Shown here piece after piece: positions 1 through 7,900 of a DNA stretch of 64,000 nucleotides. The stretch's first letter is position 1. Each line of letters opens with the position of its first letter. This stretch comes from Halobacteriovorax sp. GB3. Lineage in GTDB: Bacteria; Bdellovibrionota; Bacteriovoracia; Bacteriovoracales; Bacteriovoracaceae. A program made the position numbers and the translations under genes. Under the pieces are notes generated by a model. The model ran no database searches. It was not told where the DNA came from and worked only from the letters and a program-made list of their open reading frames with translations. The stretch spans positions 620,001-684,000 of the forward strand of contig NZ_JAQSLN010000003.1 in assembly GCF_028649655.1 (NCBI RefSeq), read 5' to 3'.

Positions 1-306
1 GGGCTCTTTTTTCAAAATGAATCGATTTATGACAAGTATCTCTTTCAAGCGAAGCAGAGGAAGTTGAATTTTCAGATGACTCATAGGCAAAGTGAGCAAG
101 AAAAAGAAATAGATCAACGCATTAATGAAATCCTCATAACGAAACGAATTCCAAAAAGCCTTTTACAAAAGTCTGAGCTCACACAATTGATGCTTCGTGA
201 CAAGGTCATCATTGAGTCTCAAAACGACTATCTCATCGATAGTTTCGGCCTCCACTTTCTCAAGTACATCCTAGAAGAGCTCACTCGCTCTTTAGCATCC
301 AAGTAG
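1..306 (+). CDS. C-terminal part of an unrecognised protein, cut by the window edge
   Basis: The frame is open from the first base to the TAA at 304-306, about 101 residues, so this is probably the 3' end of a longer gene that starts outside the window. Internal starts exist (TTG at 64, ATG at 76), but neither has a convincing Shine-Dalgarno sequence. The visible protein is charged and looks helical, rich in Glu, Gln, Lys and Leu, with no membrane segment and no motif that I recognise. An independent small gene starting at 76 is the alternative. No function is proposed. Confidence 0.6.
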   Translation, partial: GLFFQNESIYDKYLFQAKQRKLNFQMTHRQSEQEKEIDQRINEILITKRIPKSLLQKSELTQLMLRDKVIIESQNDYLIDSFGLHFLKYILEELTRSLASK

Positions 307-418
307 TAAAGTCAATTTTATCTTAAAAAGTAAGAAAGTATTTGTTTTTTGACATTTTAGCCCAAGAGAACATGTGTAAAAATAATAATAAGTTTTACAA
401 AAACCATGGAAGGTTCTC

Positions 419-1606
419 ATGAAATGGAATGGCCCATTGAAAACACTCATCAGCACATTTGCTCTAGCGACAACAGTTCTTTCTCACGCTGCACCACACT
501 ACATCAGTGTGGGTAATGACATGGCCAAAGACTTAATGAAGTCTAACAGTCATATTAAAGTGATCAAGGAAGATCATAATCACTCTCTTTTGGAAGTTAA
601 GCAATCTGACAAGCTTGAAGCTTCGTTACTTGCACACGAAAAATTTCACCGTTGCGGTGGTTTTTTTAGCTATGAAACATTAGAAGAAGCGATCTCTGAA
701 TTTGATAATCACGCTCACTTCCAACAGAGTATGCTCTCTTTTCAAGATTATACAATCAATCAAGAATCGACTGTCTCTAAGGCCATATCAATGGCAAAAG
801 AAGAAAATATCAGAAACGTTATTACAAAACTTTCTTCTTACCATAACCGTTACTACAAGAGTGAAACAGGTGTTCAAGCGAGTAACTGGATCTTTGATCA
901 GTGGAAATCTCTAACGGACCACAGAAGTGATGTCAGCGTAGAGCTTTTCAATCATAGCAATTGGCCACAACCATCAGTAATTCTAACAATCAAAGGGAAA
1001 TCGCCAGAAGTTGTTGTCATCGGTGGTCACGCAGATTCAATTGCAGGTTTTTGGGCCCGTCATAAAGCTCATGCTCCAGGAGCTGACGATAATGCTTCAG
1101 GTATTGCAACGATGACTGAAACAATTAGAGTTCTCATGGAAATGAACCATAGACCAGAAAAAACAATTGCATTCATGGCCTACGCTGCAGAAGAAGTTGG
1201 TCTTCTTGGATCAAAAGAAATCGCTAAAAAGTATAAGCAAGACAATGTGGAAATTGCAGGTGTTCTCCAACTTGATATGACAAATTTTAAAGGTCAAAAA
1301 TGGGATATCGTTCTCATGCAAGACTATACAAATGCTGAGCAAAACACATTTATTGGCAAGCTTATTGACACATACCTGACAGGACTTGAGTGGGGATATG
1401 ACAAATGTGGATATGGTTGTTCTGACCACGCCTCATGGCACCTCCAAGGTTTCCCAGCTTCGATTCCTTTTGAGTCTCGTATGAGTGAAAAAAATCACAA
1501 TATCCATACAAAGAATGACACACTTGAAAGTATGGGTGGAAATGCAAATCACGCCCTTAAATTTTCTAAGTTAGCACTATCTTACGCCATCGAATTGGCG
1601 AAATAA
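419..1606 (+). CDS. Secreted M28 family zinc aminopeptidase (Vibrio/Aeromonas AAP type)
   Basis: Exported di-zinc aminopeptidase that would release N-terminal residues from peptides outside the cytoplasm. A signal peptide covers about residues 1-25, ending Ser-His-Ala-Ala, followed by a propeptide-like stretch to about 115. The zinc ligands and catalytic residues expected from the Vibrio proteolyticus enzyme can be placed with identical spacing: H204, D224, catalytic E258, E259, D286 and H363. C330 and C334 match its disulfide. At 395 residues it lacks the C-terminal pre-peptidase domain of Vibrio AAP. It stands alone; its stop lies one base from the stop of the convergent kinase gene. A TTGACA is present at 349-354 but I see no good matching -10. 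A role in digesting prey or environmental peptides is inference. Confidence 0.9.
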   Translation: MKWNGPLKTLISTFALATTVLSHAAPHYISVGNDMAKDLMKSNSHIKVIKEDHNHSLLEVKQSDKLEASLLAHEKFHRCGGFFSYETLEEAISEFDNHAHFQQSMLSFQDYTINQESTVSKAISMAKEENIRNVITKLSSYHNRYYKSETGVQASNWIFDQWKSLTDHRSDVSVELFNHSNWPQPSVILTIKGKSPEVVVIGGHADSIAGFWARHKAHAPGADDNASGIATMTETIRVLMEMNHRPEKTIAFMAYAAEEVGLLGSKEIAKKYKQDNVEIAGVLQLDMTNFKGQKWDIVLMQDYTNAEQNTFIGKLIDTYLTGLEWGYDKCGYGCSDHASWHLQGFPASIPFESRMSEKNHNIHTKNDTLESMGGNANHALKFSKLALSYAIELAK

Positions 1607-1607
1607 T

Positions 1608-3311
1608 TTAAGCCCCGATCTGGCCGCGACTCTCAAAATCTAGCGCGGCCTTTTTGGGCAATTGAATAATAAAACGATACTCTTTCAACTGTCCTTCCCG
1701 TTTATCGCCTTTAGTCCATAATTTTCCACTGTGCATTTTAATAATTTTCTCAATCTGGTTGAAAGCAAAAATACTTTTCTTATCTACCAATGAGAAGTCT
1801 GCTGTATCTCGAATAAGAAAGAAAAGATTATTTCTATTGGCCATCACTCGTAGCCATATCACTTTTTTGGTTGAACCTGTTAAGCGTTTTTTTGAATCTT
1901 CCAAAAGAAGCATTATTGCTTGTTCTAATAAAATAAAGTGGCCATGAATTGTAAGTTCATCTATTTTTCCTGAAATATTGAAGATAATTCCCTCTTCTTT
2001 AAACTTCTGTTGCAATCCCTCGTAAATTGGCCTTAAAAAGTCCTCAACATTTTTTGTCTGAATCATCGAAGACGTATCTTCTTTTGTACCTTTCAATTCC
2101 CAAAGACTATCAAAGAGCTCAGTTATTTTTAAAACTTGTTTTTTGATACTCTCTATCGAATTATTCATTTCAACCTGTTGATTTGTTGAAATTGGAATTC
2201 TAGAAATGTGCTTGGCCTTGGCCAAAATGATAGCAAGGGGATTTCTTACTTCATGTGATAAACTCGATGCAATTTTAGAAAAGGAAATAACCTTTCCAGA
2301 ACGTTCCTGCTTACGCTCTAGTTTCAAAATGGTTTTCTCATAATCTCTAAGTGAAGATGTCAGATGCTCTAATTCTTTAATACCTTCTCCTTCATTAGGA
2401 TGAAGCCAATCTCTCTTAGGATCATAGAGATGACTCTGTATGCGATTGAGTGGTCTTTGAATTCGAAGAGAAAGCCGTAAAACGAGATAAATACTCAAAG
2501 CAACGAGAGCAACGAGAGAAAAAAGAGTAATGAAGCTCGTTAAGATCTCTCTTTCTTTACCTATACGATCAGAATCATCGAAAAGGCGGTTTGTAAGAAC
2601 TTTTGATCTTGATATTTTTGATAGAAATAATCTCATTGATTTATTTTGACCATCAATGGCCTCAGAAAGATGATCTAAAATTTTAATATATTCAGCAACT
2701 GAGGGGCTATTAATTTCTTTATTTAATCGTCGAAGCTTTTCTTTTGCCTCTAAAAGTACGGCATATTCATGATTATTAAGATAGTGACCCTTTAAACTTA
2801 GGATTTCTGAGAATTGTACAAATTGATTCCTAGAGAGTTGATTCTTTCGCACAATATCTTTTTCGATTTCACCAATTGAATAATAGATTCCAGTTTCTGA
2901 GTTTCCAATTTCTCTTCGTATACGTATAAGATTTCTCATATCATAGGCTGATTTATCGACAGCATTGTAGAGATCCTTTAAGACATCCTTATCCCTTGCA
3001 TACTCATAATTTAGTTTCGTTATATGATTTAAGAGTTGCATTTTAGATGTCTCAAAATGTTTCGTATTCATTAAGACAATATCTTTAAAAAAGCGTGGGT
3101 CTTTAAAATCAAAGAGTATTATACGAAATAAACTCTCCTCATACTCGACGATTGTATGATGAAGTTGTTCATAGGATTTAATTCGCTCCTTATTTTTCTT
3201 ATCAACGAGATCATTGAATAAGTAAAAAAGAACAAAACCACTAATAACAATGAAGATGGGTAAAATTCCAATAAAACGAATGTAGCGTGATAAGCTGGTT
3301 CTTTTAAACAC
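1608..3311 (-). CDS. Membrane sensor histidine kinase with an eroded ATPase domain
   Basis: Inner-membrane sensor protein of 567 residues. Transmembrane segments lie at about 11-33 and 257-281, enclosing a roughly 220-residue, largely helical periplasmic region; a HAMP-like linker follows, then a HisKA helix with the phospho-acceptor H353 in Ser-His-Glu-Val-Arg-Asn-Pro. The HATPase part (about 430-560) is poor: at the N-box (461-473) the asparagines are missing, at about 500-507 the usual DxGxG reads Asp-Thr-Ala-Asp-Phe, and no GLG box is visible. It may bind ATP weakly or act only as a phosphatase or scaffold. It is divergent from the phosphodiesterase gene. The FixJ-type regulator at 4733-5383 is a possible partner, but nothing in the sequence proves the pairing. 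Confidence 0.8.
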   Translation of the reverse strand: MFKRTSLSRYIRFIGILPIFIVISGFVLFYLFNDLVDKKNKERIKSYEQLHHTIVEYEESLFRIILFDFKDPRFFKDIVLMNTKHFETSKMQLLNHITKLNYEYARDKDVLKDLYNAVDKSAYDMRNLIRIRREIGNSETGIYYSIGEIEKDIVRKNQLSRNQFVQFSEILSLKGHYLNNHEYAVLLEAKEKLRRLNKEINSPSVAEYIKILDHLSEAIDGQNKSMRLFLSKISRSKVLTNRLFDDSDRIGKEREILTSFITLFSLVALVALSIYLVLRLSLRIQRPLNRIQSHLYDPKRDWLHPNEGEGIKELEHLTSSLRDYEKTILKLERKQERSGKVISFSKIASSLSHEVRNPLAIILAKAKHISRIPISTNQQVEMNNSIESIKKQVLKITELFDSLWELKGTKEDTSSMIQTKNVEDFLRPIYEGLQQKFKEEGIIFNISGKIDELTIHGHFILLEQAIMLLLEDSKKRLTGSTKKVIWLRVMANRNNLFFLIRDTADFSLVDKKSIFAFNQIEKIIKMHSGKLWTKGDKREGQLKEYRFIIQLPKKAALDFESRGQIGA

Positions 3312-3479
3312 GAATTGTCCTCACTTAGATATGATTCCATTCTAAGCTCTTTTAGCTGAAGTAATCCTTAATACTAGATAAATTTTTACTTTTGGAATAT
3401 TTAGAGTCTTTTTTTCAATTGAACCTTTAAGTGAGTTATTTATAATGAACAGAGATACAATTAATAACACAGGGAAATC

Positions 3480-4763
3480 ATGAAAAACTTAATCACTCTT
3501 ATTCTCGCGCTCTTTATTTTGCAAAGCTGTTCAACTTCTATGCTAGAGAAAATTAGTGAAAATGGAGAAACTGCAAAAAAGGCCCCCTACCTCCTTGTTA
3601 TTTCAATTGATGGCTACAGGCATGACTATACCCAAACCTATAGGCCAAGTTTTCTTTATGATTACATTACAAAGGGAGCTTCACGAGTAAAGTCTCTTAG
3701 GCCAAGCTTTCCAACCAAGACTTTTCCTAACCACCTGACGATAATGACCGGTCTCTATCCTGAAAAGCATGGCATTGTGGCCAACCACTTTTACAACAAA
3801 GAACTTAAAAGAGAATACCGCTTAAGTGACAAGAGTGCTGTGACAAATTCAAAATTTTATCGAGGTATCCCTTTATGGTCGCTTGCTGAGTCACAACAAA
3901 TGAGGAGTGCTATTTACTTCTGGCCGGGTTCTGAAGCAAAGATCGCTGGTCACCTCCCAAGCTTTTGGAGTTCTTATGATCCAAAGGCAACACATGAAAT
4001 GCGAGTAAAGAAAGTTAAAAAATGGCTTTCTATTGAAAAGAATAAACGCCCTCATCTCATGGCCCTTTACTTTAGCGATGTCGATACAGCTGGTCACCGT
4101 TTTGGGCCAAATTCATTAGAAGTAAAAGAAGCAATTACAAAAGTGGATCAGACACTTCTAGAAATTTTTCGAGTTATCAAAAAATCAAAGCTTCCTATTA
4201 ACTTAGTTATCACTTCTGATCACGGAATGGCGCCAATTTATAAGAAGGTCGTCTTAAAAGAGAAACTAAGTGCCAGATCTGTGAGTCTTCTTAAGAATTA
4301 CACAAGCTATGGCCATGGCCCACTCGTTCATTTTTATTTTAAGGAAGATCAAAAGCGTGATCAAAAATCTATGTCCATAGGCCTTGTACACTCTATGAAC
4401 TCAGAACAACTCCCCTTTAAGGCGTATTTAAGAGAAGATATCCCTAAGCGTTTTCACTTTTCAAAAGATCCAAATATTGGAGATATTGTTATCATTGCAA
4501 ACAAAGGCGTCAGTGTTTCTTTGGAAGATAAAGAGCTCCATCCAGGAAATCATGGGTATGACAACAATCATAAGACAATGCATGGAATCTTCTATGCCAG
4601 TGGTCCAAATATAAAAAAAGATGTAGAACTAGGGACTGTGGATAATATTCACATCTATCCATTTTTAGCAAAACTCTTAAATCTAGAAATCAATCATGAA
4701 ATAGATGGAGAGCTTCGCTACTTACTTCCACTTTACAAAGAATCTTTAAATTCAGAACAGTAG
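3480..4763 (+). CDS. ENPP-type nucleotide pyrophosphatase/phosphodiesterase lipoprotein
   Basis: Member of the alkaline-phosphatase superfamily that resembles ecto-nucleotide pyrophosphatases, which cleave phosphodiester or pyrophosphate bonds of nucleotides or lipids. The N-terminus has a lipobox, Leu-Gln-Ser-Cys17, so it should be membrane-anchored outside the cytoplasm. The metal and nucleophile signature is intact: D44 in Ile-Ser-Ile-Asp-Gly, the nucleophile T81 in Lys-Thr-Phe-Pro-Asn-His, the block Met-Thr-Gly-Leu-Tyr-Pro-Glu-Lys-His-Gly, then Asp-Xaa-Xaa-Gly-His, Ser-Asp-His-Gly-Met and a late Gly-Asn-His-Gly. Length (427) fits bacterial members. The 3' end overlaps the convergent regulator gene by 31 bp. 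Nucleotide scavenging is a reasonable inference; the substrate cannot be read from the sequence. Confidence 0.88.
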   Translation: MKNLITLILALFILQSCSTSMLEKISENGETAKKAPYLLVISIDGYRHDYTQTYRPSFLYDYITKGASRVKSLRPSFPTKTFPNHLTIMTGLYPEKHGIVANHFYNKELKREYRLSDKSAVTNSKFYRGIPLWSLAESQQMRSAIYFWPGSEAKIAGHLPSFWSSYDPKATHEMRVKKVKKWLSIEKNKRPHLMALYFSDVDTAGHRFGPNSLEVKEAITKVDQTLLEIFRVIKKSKLPINLVITSDHGMAPIYKKVVLKEKLSARSVSLLKNYTSYGHGPLVHFYFKEDQKRDQKSMSIGLVHSMNSEQLPFKAYLREDIPKRFHFSKDPNIGDIVIIANKGVSVSLEDKELHPGNHGYDNNHKTMHGIFYASGPNIKKDVELGTVDNIHIYPFLAKLLNLEINHEIDGELRYLLPLYKESLNSEQ

Positions 4764-5383
4764 AAATCTTCAAGAAGATTGGTTTTACTCAGAAAGTAAA
4801 TAAACTCACTCATTGAGCCGGCAGTCATTTTTTGGAGGATATTGTTCTTTCGTATTTCAATTGATCGCGTCGACAGACTAAGATGTGCTGCAATTTCTTT
4901 ATTGATCATCCCCTTAACGATTCCATGAACAATAGAGCGATCAATATCATCAAGTCCTTCAAAATCTTGCTCAATTTTTGAAACAATCGCTTTTTCTTTT
5001 TTAACCCTATCGCTCTCTCTAATCATGGCACTGACAGAATCCCAAAGAAGCTGTTCATCCAAAGGTTTTTCTAAGACATCGACGGCTCCAAGCTTCATGG
5101 CCTTAACGACAAGCCTAGTTAAGCAATAGGCAGAGATCACGACAAAAGGTAAATGAAACCCACGTTCACGAATCTCTTCAACCATTGTGACACCATTATC
5201 GCCTTTAAGTCGAATATCAGTGACGAGTCCATCAATGAGATCAAATTGATTCCACTGATAAAAGCTCTCAGCACTATCGAAATGAATGACCTTCACATCA
5301 AAAGGTAAAACAATGGCCTCAATAGAATTTCTTGAAATCTCATCATCATCGATGACTGCGATAGTATGGGTAAACTTAGTCAT
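4733..5383 (-). CDS. FixJ/NarL-type response regulator (receiver + LuxR HTH)
   Basis: Two-domain transcription regulator of 216 residues. The receiver domain occupies about 5-120, with the acidic pocket Asp-Asp-Asp near residues 12-14, the phospho-acceptor D56 and a Lys-Pro at the usual end position. A LuxR-type helix-turn-helix lies near 150-205 (Asn-Lys-Glu-Ile-Ala-Ala-His-Leu, then Arg-Ser-Ile-Glu-Ile-Arg-Lys). No kinase gene is adjacent in the same direction, so it is an orphan here; the kinase at 1608-3311 is the nearest candidate. It is divergent from the wHTH gene at 5542, and the shared 158-bp gap carries repeated TCGAATATA elements. Confidence 0.88.
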   Translation of the reverse strand: MTKFTHTIAVIDDDEISRNSIEAIVLPFDVKVIHFDSAESFYQWNQFDLIDGLVTDIRLKGDNGVTMVEEIRERGFHLPFVVISAYCLTRLVVKAMKLGAVDVLEKPLDEQLLWDSVSAMIRESDRVKKEKAIVSKIEQDFEGLDDIDRSIVHGIVKGMINKEIAAHLSLSTRSIEIRKNNILQKMTAGSMSEFIYFLSKTNLLEDFYCSEFKDSL

Positions 5384-5395
5384 AATTTATGGTAC

Positions 5396-5468
5396 TCGAA
5401 TATAAATAAAACATAAAGAGTTCTTAATTAAACATTTGTTCGTATTGCGAAACAGTAATTCGAATATA
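5396..5468. promoter_or_regulatory. Divergent promoter region with repeated and inverted TTCG/CGAA elements
   Basis: TCGAATATA occurs at 5396-5404 and again at 5460-5468. Between them TTCG and CGAA are arranged as an inverted repeat with a five-base spacer (5439-5451). The region separates two regulator genes that point away from each other, so these are candidate operators, possibly for one of the two products. No binding data; repeats in AT-rich DNA can arise by chance. Confidence 0.35.
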
Positions 5469-5541
5469 GAAATGGGAAGTTAATATTTGTGGATATAAAA
5501 TATTTATAAATATTAACTATAGATGGTAAGGATAGGATTAA

Positions 5542-5994
5542 ATGGGGAATTCAAAAGAATTAATTGTAAACTCAATTATTTCAGAAATTGAATTTTTAAA
5601 TGAATTTATAAGAAGAACTGTCGACGATAAGCAAATTAGCGAAACCATTATGCGCGGCCTATCAAAGATCAAAGATGATAGTTACGACTTAGCAAAAATC
5701 CCACGTACAGCTAATGATAAATCTCTTCTCTCTTTTAGAGAGTTTAGGCTAAATACAATTTCAAGAGAACTTGAAACTGTTGATGAAGTCTATAAACTGA
5801 CAGAAAAAGAATTTGATATCCTTTATCCACTATGTCAAAAACCTAATTGTGTTGTCGATATAGGCAAGAGATCGAGCTCAACAAATACTCACTTATCTAA
5901 TCTTAAAAAGAAAATTCCAGTTCTAAGAACATCACTTCAATCAAGACATGGACAAGGTCTCTATTTAAATGTCACACCAAATCAAGAGATGTAA
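5542..5994 (+). CDS. Stand-alone OmpR/PhoB-type winged-helix protein
   Basis: 150-residue predicted DNA-binding protein. Residues about 84-147 follow the OmpR/PhoB effector-domain pattern: Leu-Thr-Glu-Lys-Glu-Phe-Asp-Ile-Leu, then the Pro-Asn-Cys-Val-Val turn, a helix with His-Leu-Ser-Asn-Leu-Lys-Lys-Lys, and a terminal hairpin containing His-Gly-Gln-Gly-Leu-Tyr-Leu, where OmpR proteins have Gly-Xaa-Gly-Tyr-Xaa-Leu. There is no receiver domain; the first 80 residues look helical and may dimerise or bind a partner. It starts with ATG downstream of a GGTAAGGAT sequence and is divergent from the FixJ-type regulator. The family assignment is by pattern and could be wrong in detail. Confidence 0.6.
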   Translation: MGNSKELIVNSIISEIEFLNEFIRRTVDDKQISETIMRGLSKIKDDSYDLAKIPRTANDKSLLSFREFRLNTISRELETVDEVYKLTEKEFDILYPLCQKPNCVVDIGKRSSSTNTHLSNLKKKIPVLRTSLQSRHGQGLYLNVTPNQEM

Positions 5995-6073
5995 TTAGAT
6001 ATTTAATTTCATTAAGAATATTTGTCTCCCCGTTACCTCTAAGATAGAATAACAAAAAATTAGGAGGCTTATT

Positions 6074-6640
6074 ATGCTTAAGAAAATGATCGCTATATCT
6101 TCACTAATGATTTTAGCACCAATTGCATCAGCTAATTGTATTAGTTTTGATCAATCACAAACTTCTATTAACTGGAAGGCCTATAAAACACCTGCAAAAG
6201 TAGGAGTTGGTGGATCTTTCAAAGAGTTTACTCTTTCAACATCTAAAGAAGCAAAATCAATTAAAGACGCGCTTAAAAAAGCAACTTTCTCTATTGATAC
6301 AACTTCTGTTTTCACAAAAAACACAGCTAGAGATAAGAAAATTGCTACTTTCTTTTTCAAAACAATGGCCGATGGTGAAGTTATTAAAGGGAAAGTTGTT
6401 AATGTAACAGATAAGAAAGTAACTGTTGCTCTAACAATGAATGGAAAAACAGTAGAAGCTCCACTCGCTTATACTTTTGAGAATAACAAATTTGTTGCAA
6501 ACGGAGTTATCGATGTACTCGACTTTGCAATGAATGACGAGCTTAAGGCCATCAACAAAGCCTGCTACTCTCTTCACGAAGGGAAAACTTGGAGTGATGT
6601 AAATATTGAAATCACTTCAAACTTTAAAGCATGTAAATAA
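6074..6640 (+). CDS. Periplasmic YceI-like protein
   Basis: 188-residue exported protein with a signal peptide (about 1-20, ending Ala-Ser-Ala) and a YceI-like pattern: an opening Asp-Xaa-Xaa-Xaa-Thr-Xaa-Ile-Xaa-Trp strand, a Gly-Val-Gly-Gly-Xaa-Phe turn, then alternating beta strands. YceI proteins are lipocalin-like barrels that bind isoprenoid-type lipids; that role is family knowledge, not visible here. The start is fixed by a strong AGGAGG seven bases upstream of the ATG. It is monocistronic and ends at a strong bidirectional hairpin. Confidence 0.7.
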   Translation: MLKKMIAISSLMILAPIASANCISFDQSQTSINWKAYKTPAKVGVGGSFKEFTLSTSKEAKSIKDALKKATFSIDTTSVFTKNTARDKKIATFFFKTMADGEVIKGKVVNVTDKKVTVALTMNGKTVEAPLAYTFENNKFVANGVIDVLDFAMNDELKAINKACYSLHEGKTWSDVNIEITSNFKACK

Positions 6641-6645
6641 TTTCT

Positions 6646-6672
6646 AAGCGGCGCTTCTAGAGCGCCGCTTTT
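6646..6672. terminator. Bidirectional intrinsic terminator
   Basis: AAGCGGCGCT at 6646-6655 pairs perfectly with AGCGCCGCTT at 6661-6670 around a five-base loop, with T residues following. It lies between convergent genes and overlaps the stop codon of the HD-GYP gene. Confidence 0.8.
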
Positions 6673-7898
6673 GATATGGCAGTTTCTAAGGCCTGATAAG
6701 ACTTTTTAAAAACACCTTGCGTATAACTTTCCTTCATATCTTCTAAGACAATTTCAATAGACAAGGCACTGATTTCAAGTCGAAAAATTCGATGACAAAA
6801 ATCTTCGCAGACAATGAAAATAGCGGCCATAAGTGGTATTTGTGAAGCGACAAGACCTTTGGGATATCCACTTCCATCTTCTTTTTCATGATGATTCATT
6901 ATAATCATCTCAACATCTGGTGGAGCATTTGAGAACGACTTAACAATATTAACCGCTGCAAGAGGATGATTTTTAATTTTTTTAATCACCTGCCAGCTCA
7001 AGTGATCAAAACTATTTTCATTCATAGCATCGAGATATTTTTTTTCTTCATCAATCAGAGTGACATCGTGAAAAAGGGCCACAAAAACGATTTTCTCATT
7101 AAAAGACTTGGAATAAAGTCCAAGATTTTCCGCAATTAAAGGCGCCACATAGCTTATGAGTAGACAGTGTTCATAGAGATAGTCATTCCCTTTAATCTTT
7201 TGAATTAAATCAATCAAATGATCCTTTCTTTTATAGATAGAAGCAACGATTGCATCGACAACTAAATTAACATCTGAAACGACGTTCTCTCTAATACCTA
7301 ACTTTCGAACTTTTTCTTGGACAAGCTCAATTGAACTTTTTTGATAATTCATTTGCTCAGTCGTCGACTCTTTACTTAGAAGTTTTCTCTTAGTTGATTC
7401 AAGAAAGTAGCTAAAGTCTTCTTTATGAAGAAAGAAAAACTCTATCCCCTTTTGAAAATAATTTTCAATTGAATCTTTAAAATTGAGTCCATGGGCCGAG
7501 TGGATCTTAACATATTTATTATCAGAGATTTTTATGTAAATATCGTAATGGCCATCACTTAAAAGAATTGTATCTTTTTTTAAAGAGAACCAGCGCATGT
7601 TATCTTTATCTATCTTAAAAAAAGTTTGAATATTAAAAATGATGCTCTCACTCAGACCAAACTCTTCATAGGGAATTTTTATATAAGGAACTGTACTCTC
7701 TAGGACTTGTCCTTCAATTTTTTGAAAATAATCTTCATCATATTCAATTCCAACAATAATATCGTCCTTTTCTTTGTCTAAATGATCGAGTACTTCTTTG
7801 GGGGAGTAAACAAAAACTTCCGCACTAAGTGCTGCTTCGATACACACTTTCTCTATAAAGTTTATCTTTTCATTTTGATCGATAACAATAACTCTCAT
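6657..7898 (-). CDS. HD-GYP domain protein with a pseudo-receiver-like N-terminus
   Basis: 413-residue cytoplasmic protein. The C-terminal half has the HD-GYP arrangement of cyclic-di-GMP phosphodiesterases: H244, H277-D278, H311, H336-H337 and Asp-Gly-Ser-Gly-Tyr-Pro at 341-346. The usual Gly-Lys after the HD pair is absent (Asp-Val-Thr-Leu-Ile), so activity is likely but not certain. The first 120 residues resemble a receiver fold (Val-Ile-Val-Ile-Asp start) without a clear phosphorylation site. The gene starts two bases after the hybrid kinase-like gene ends, so the two are co-transcribed and may form one pathway. Confidence 0.75.
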   Translation of the reverse strand: MRVIVIDQNEKINFIEKVCIEAALSAEVFVYSPKEVLDHLDKEKDDIIVGIEYDEDYFQKIEGQVLESTVPYIKIPYEEFGLSESIIFNIQTFFKIDKDNMRWFSLKKDTILLSDGHYDIYIKISDNKYVKIHSAHGLNFKDSIENYFQKGIEFFFLHKEDFSYFLESTKRKLLSKESTTEQMNYQKSSIELVQEKVRKLGIRENVVSDVNLVVDAIVASIYKRKDHLIDLIQKIKGNDYLYEHCLLISYVAPLIAENLGLYSKSFNEKIVFVALFHDVTLIDEEKKYLDAMNENSFDHLSWQVIKKIKNHPLAAVNIVKSFSNAPPDVEMIIMNHHEKEDGSGYPKGLVASQIPLMAAIFIVCEDFCHRIFRLEISALSIEIVLEDMKESYTQGVFKKSYQALETAISKAAL

Positions 7899-7900
7899 AA

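Noticed and set aside
349-382. TTGACA as a -35 element for the aminopeptidase gene
   Set aside because: No acceptable -10 at 16-18 bases; left out as a feature.
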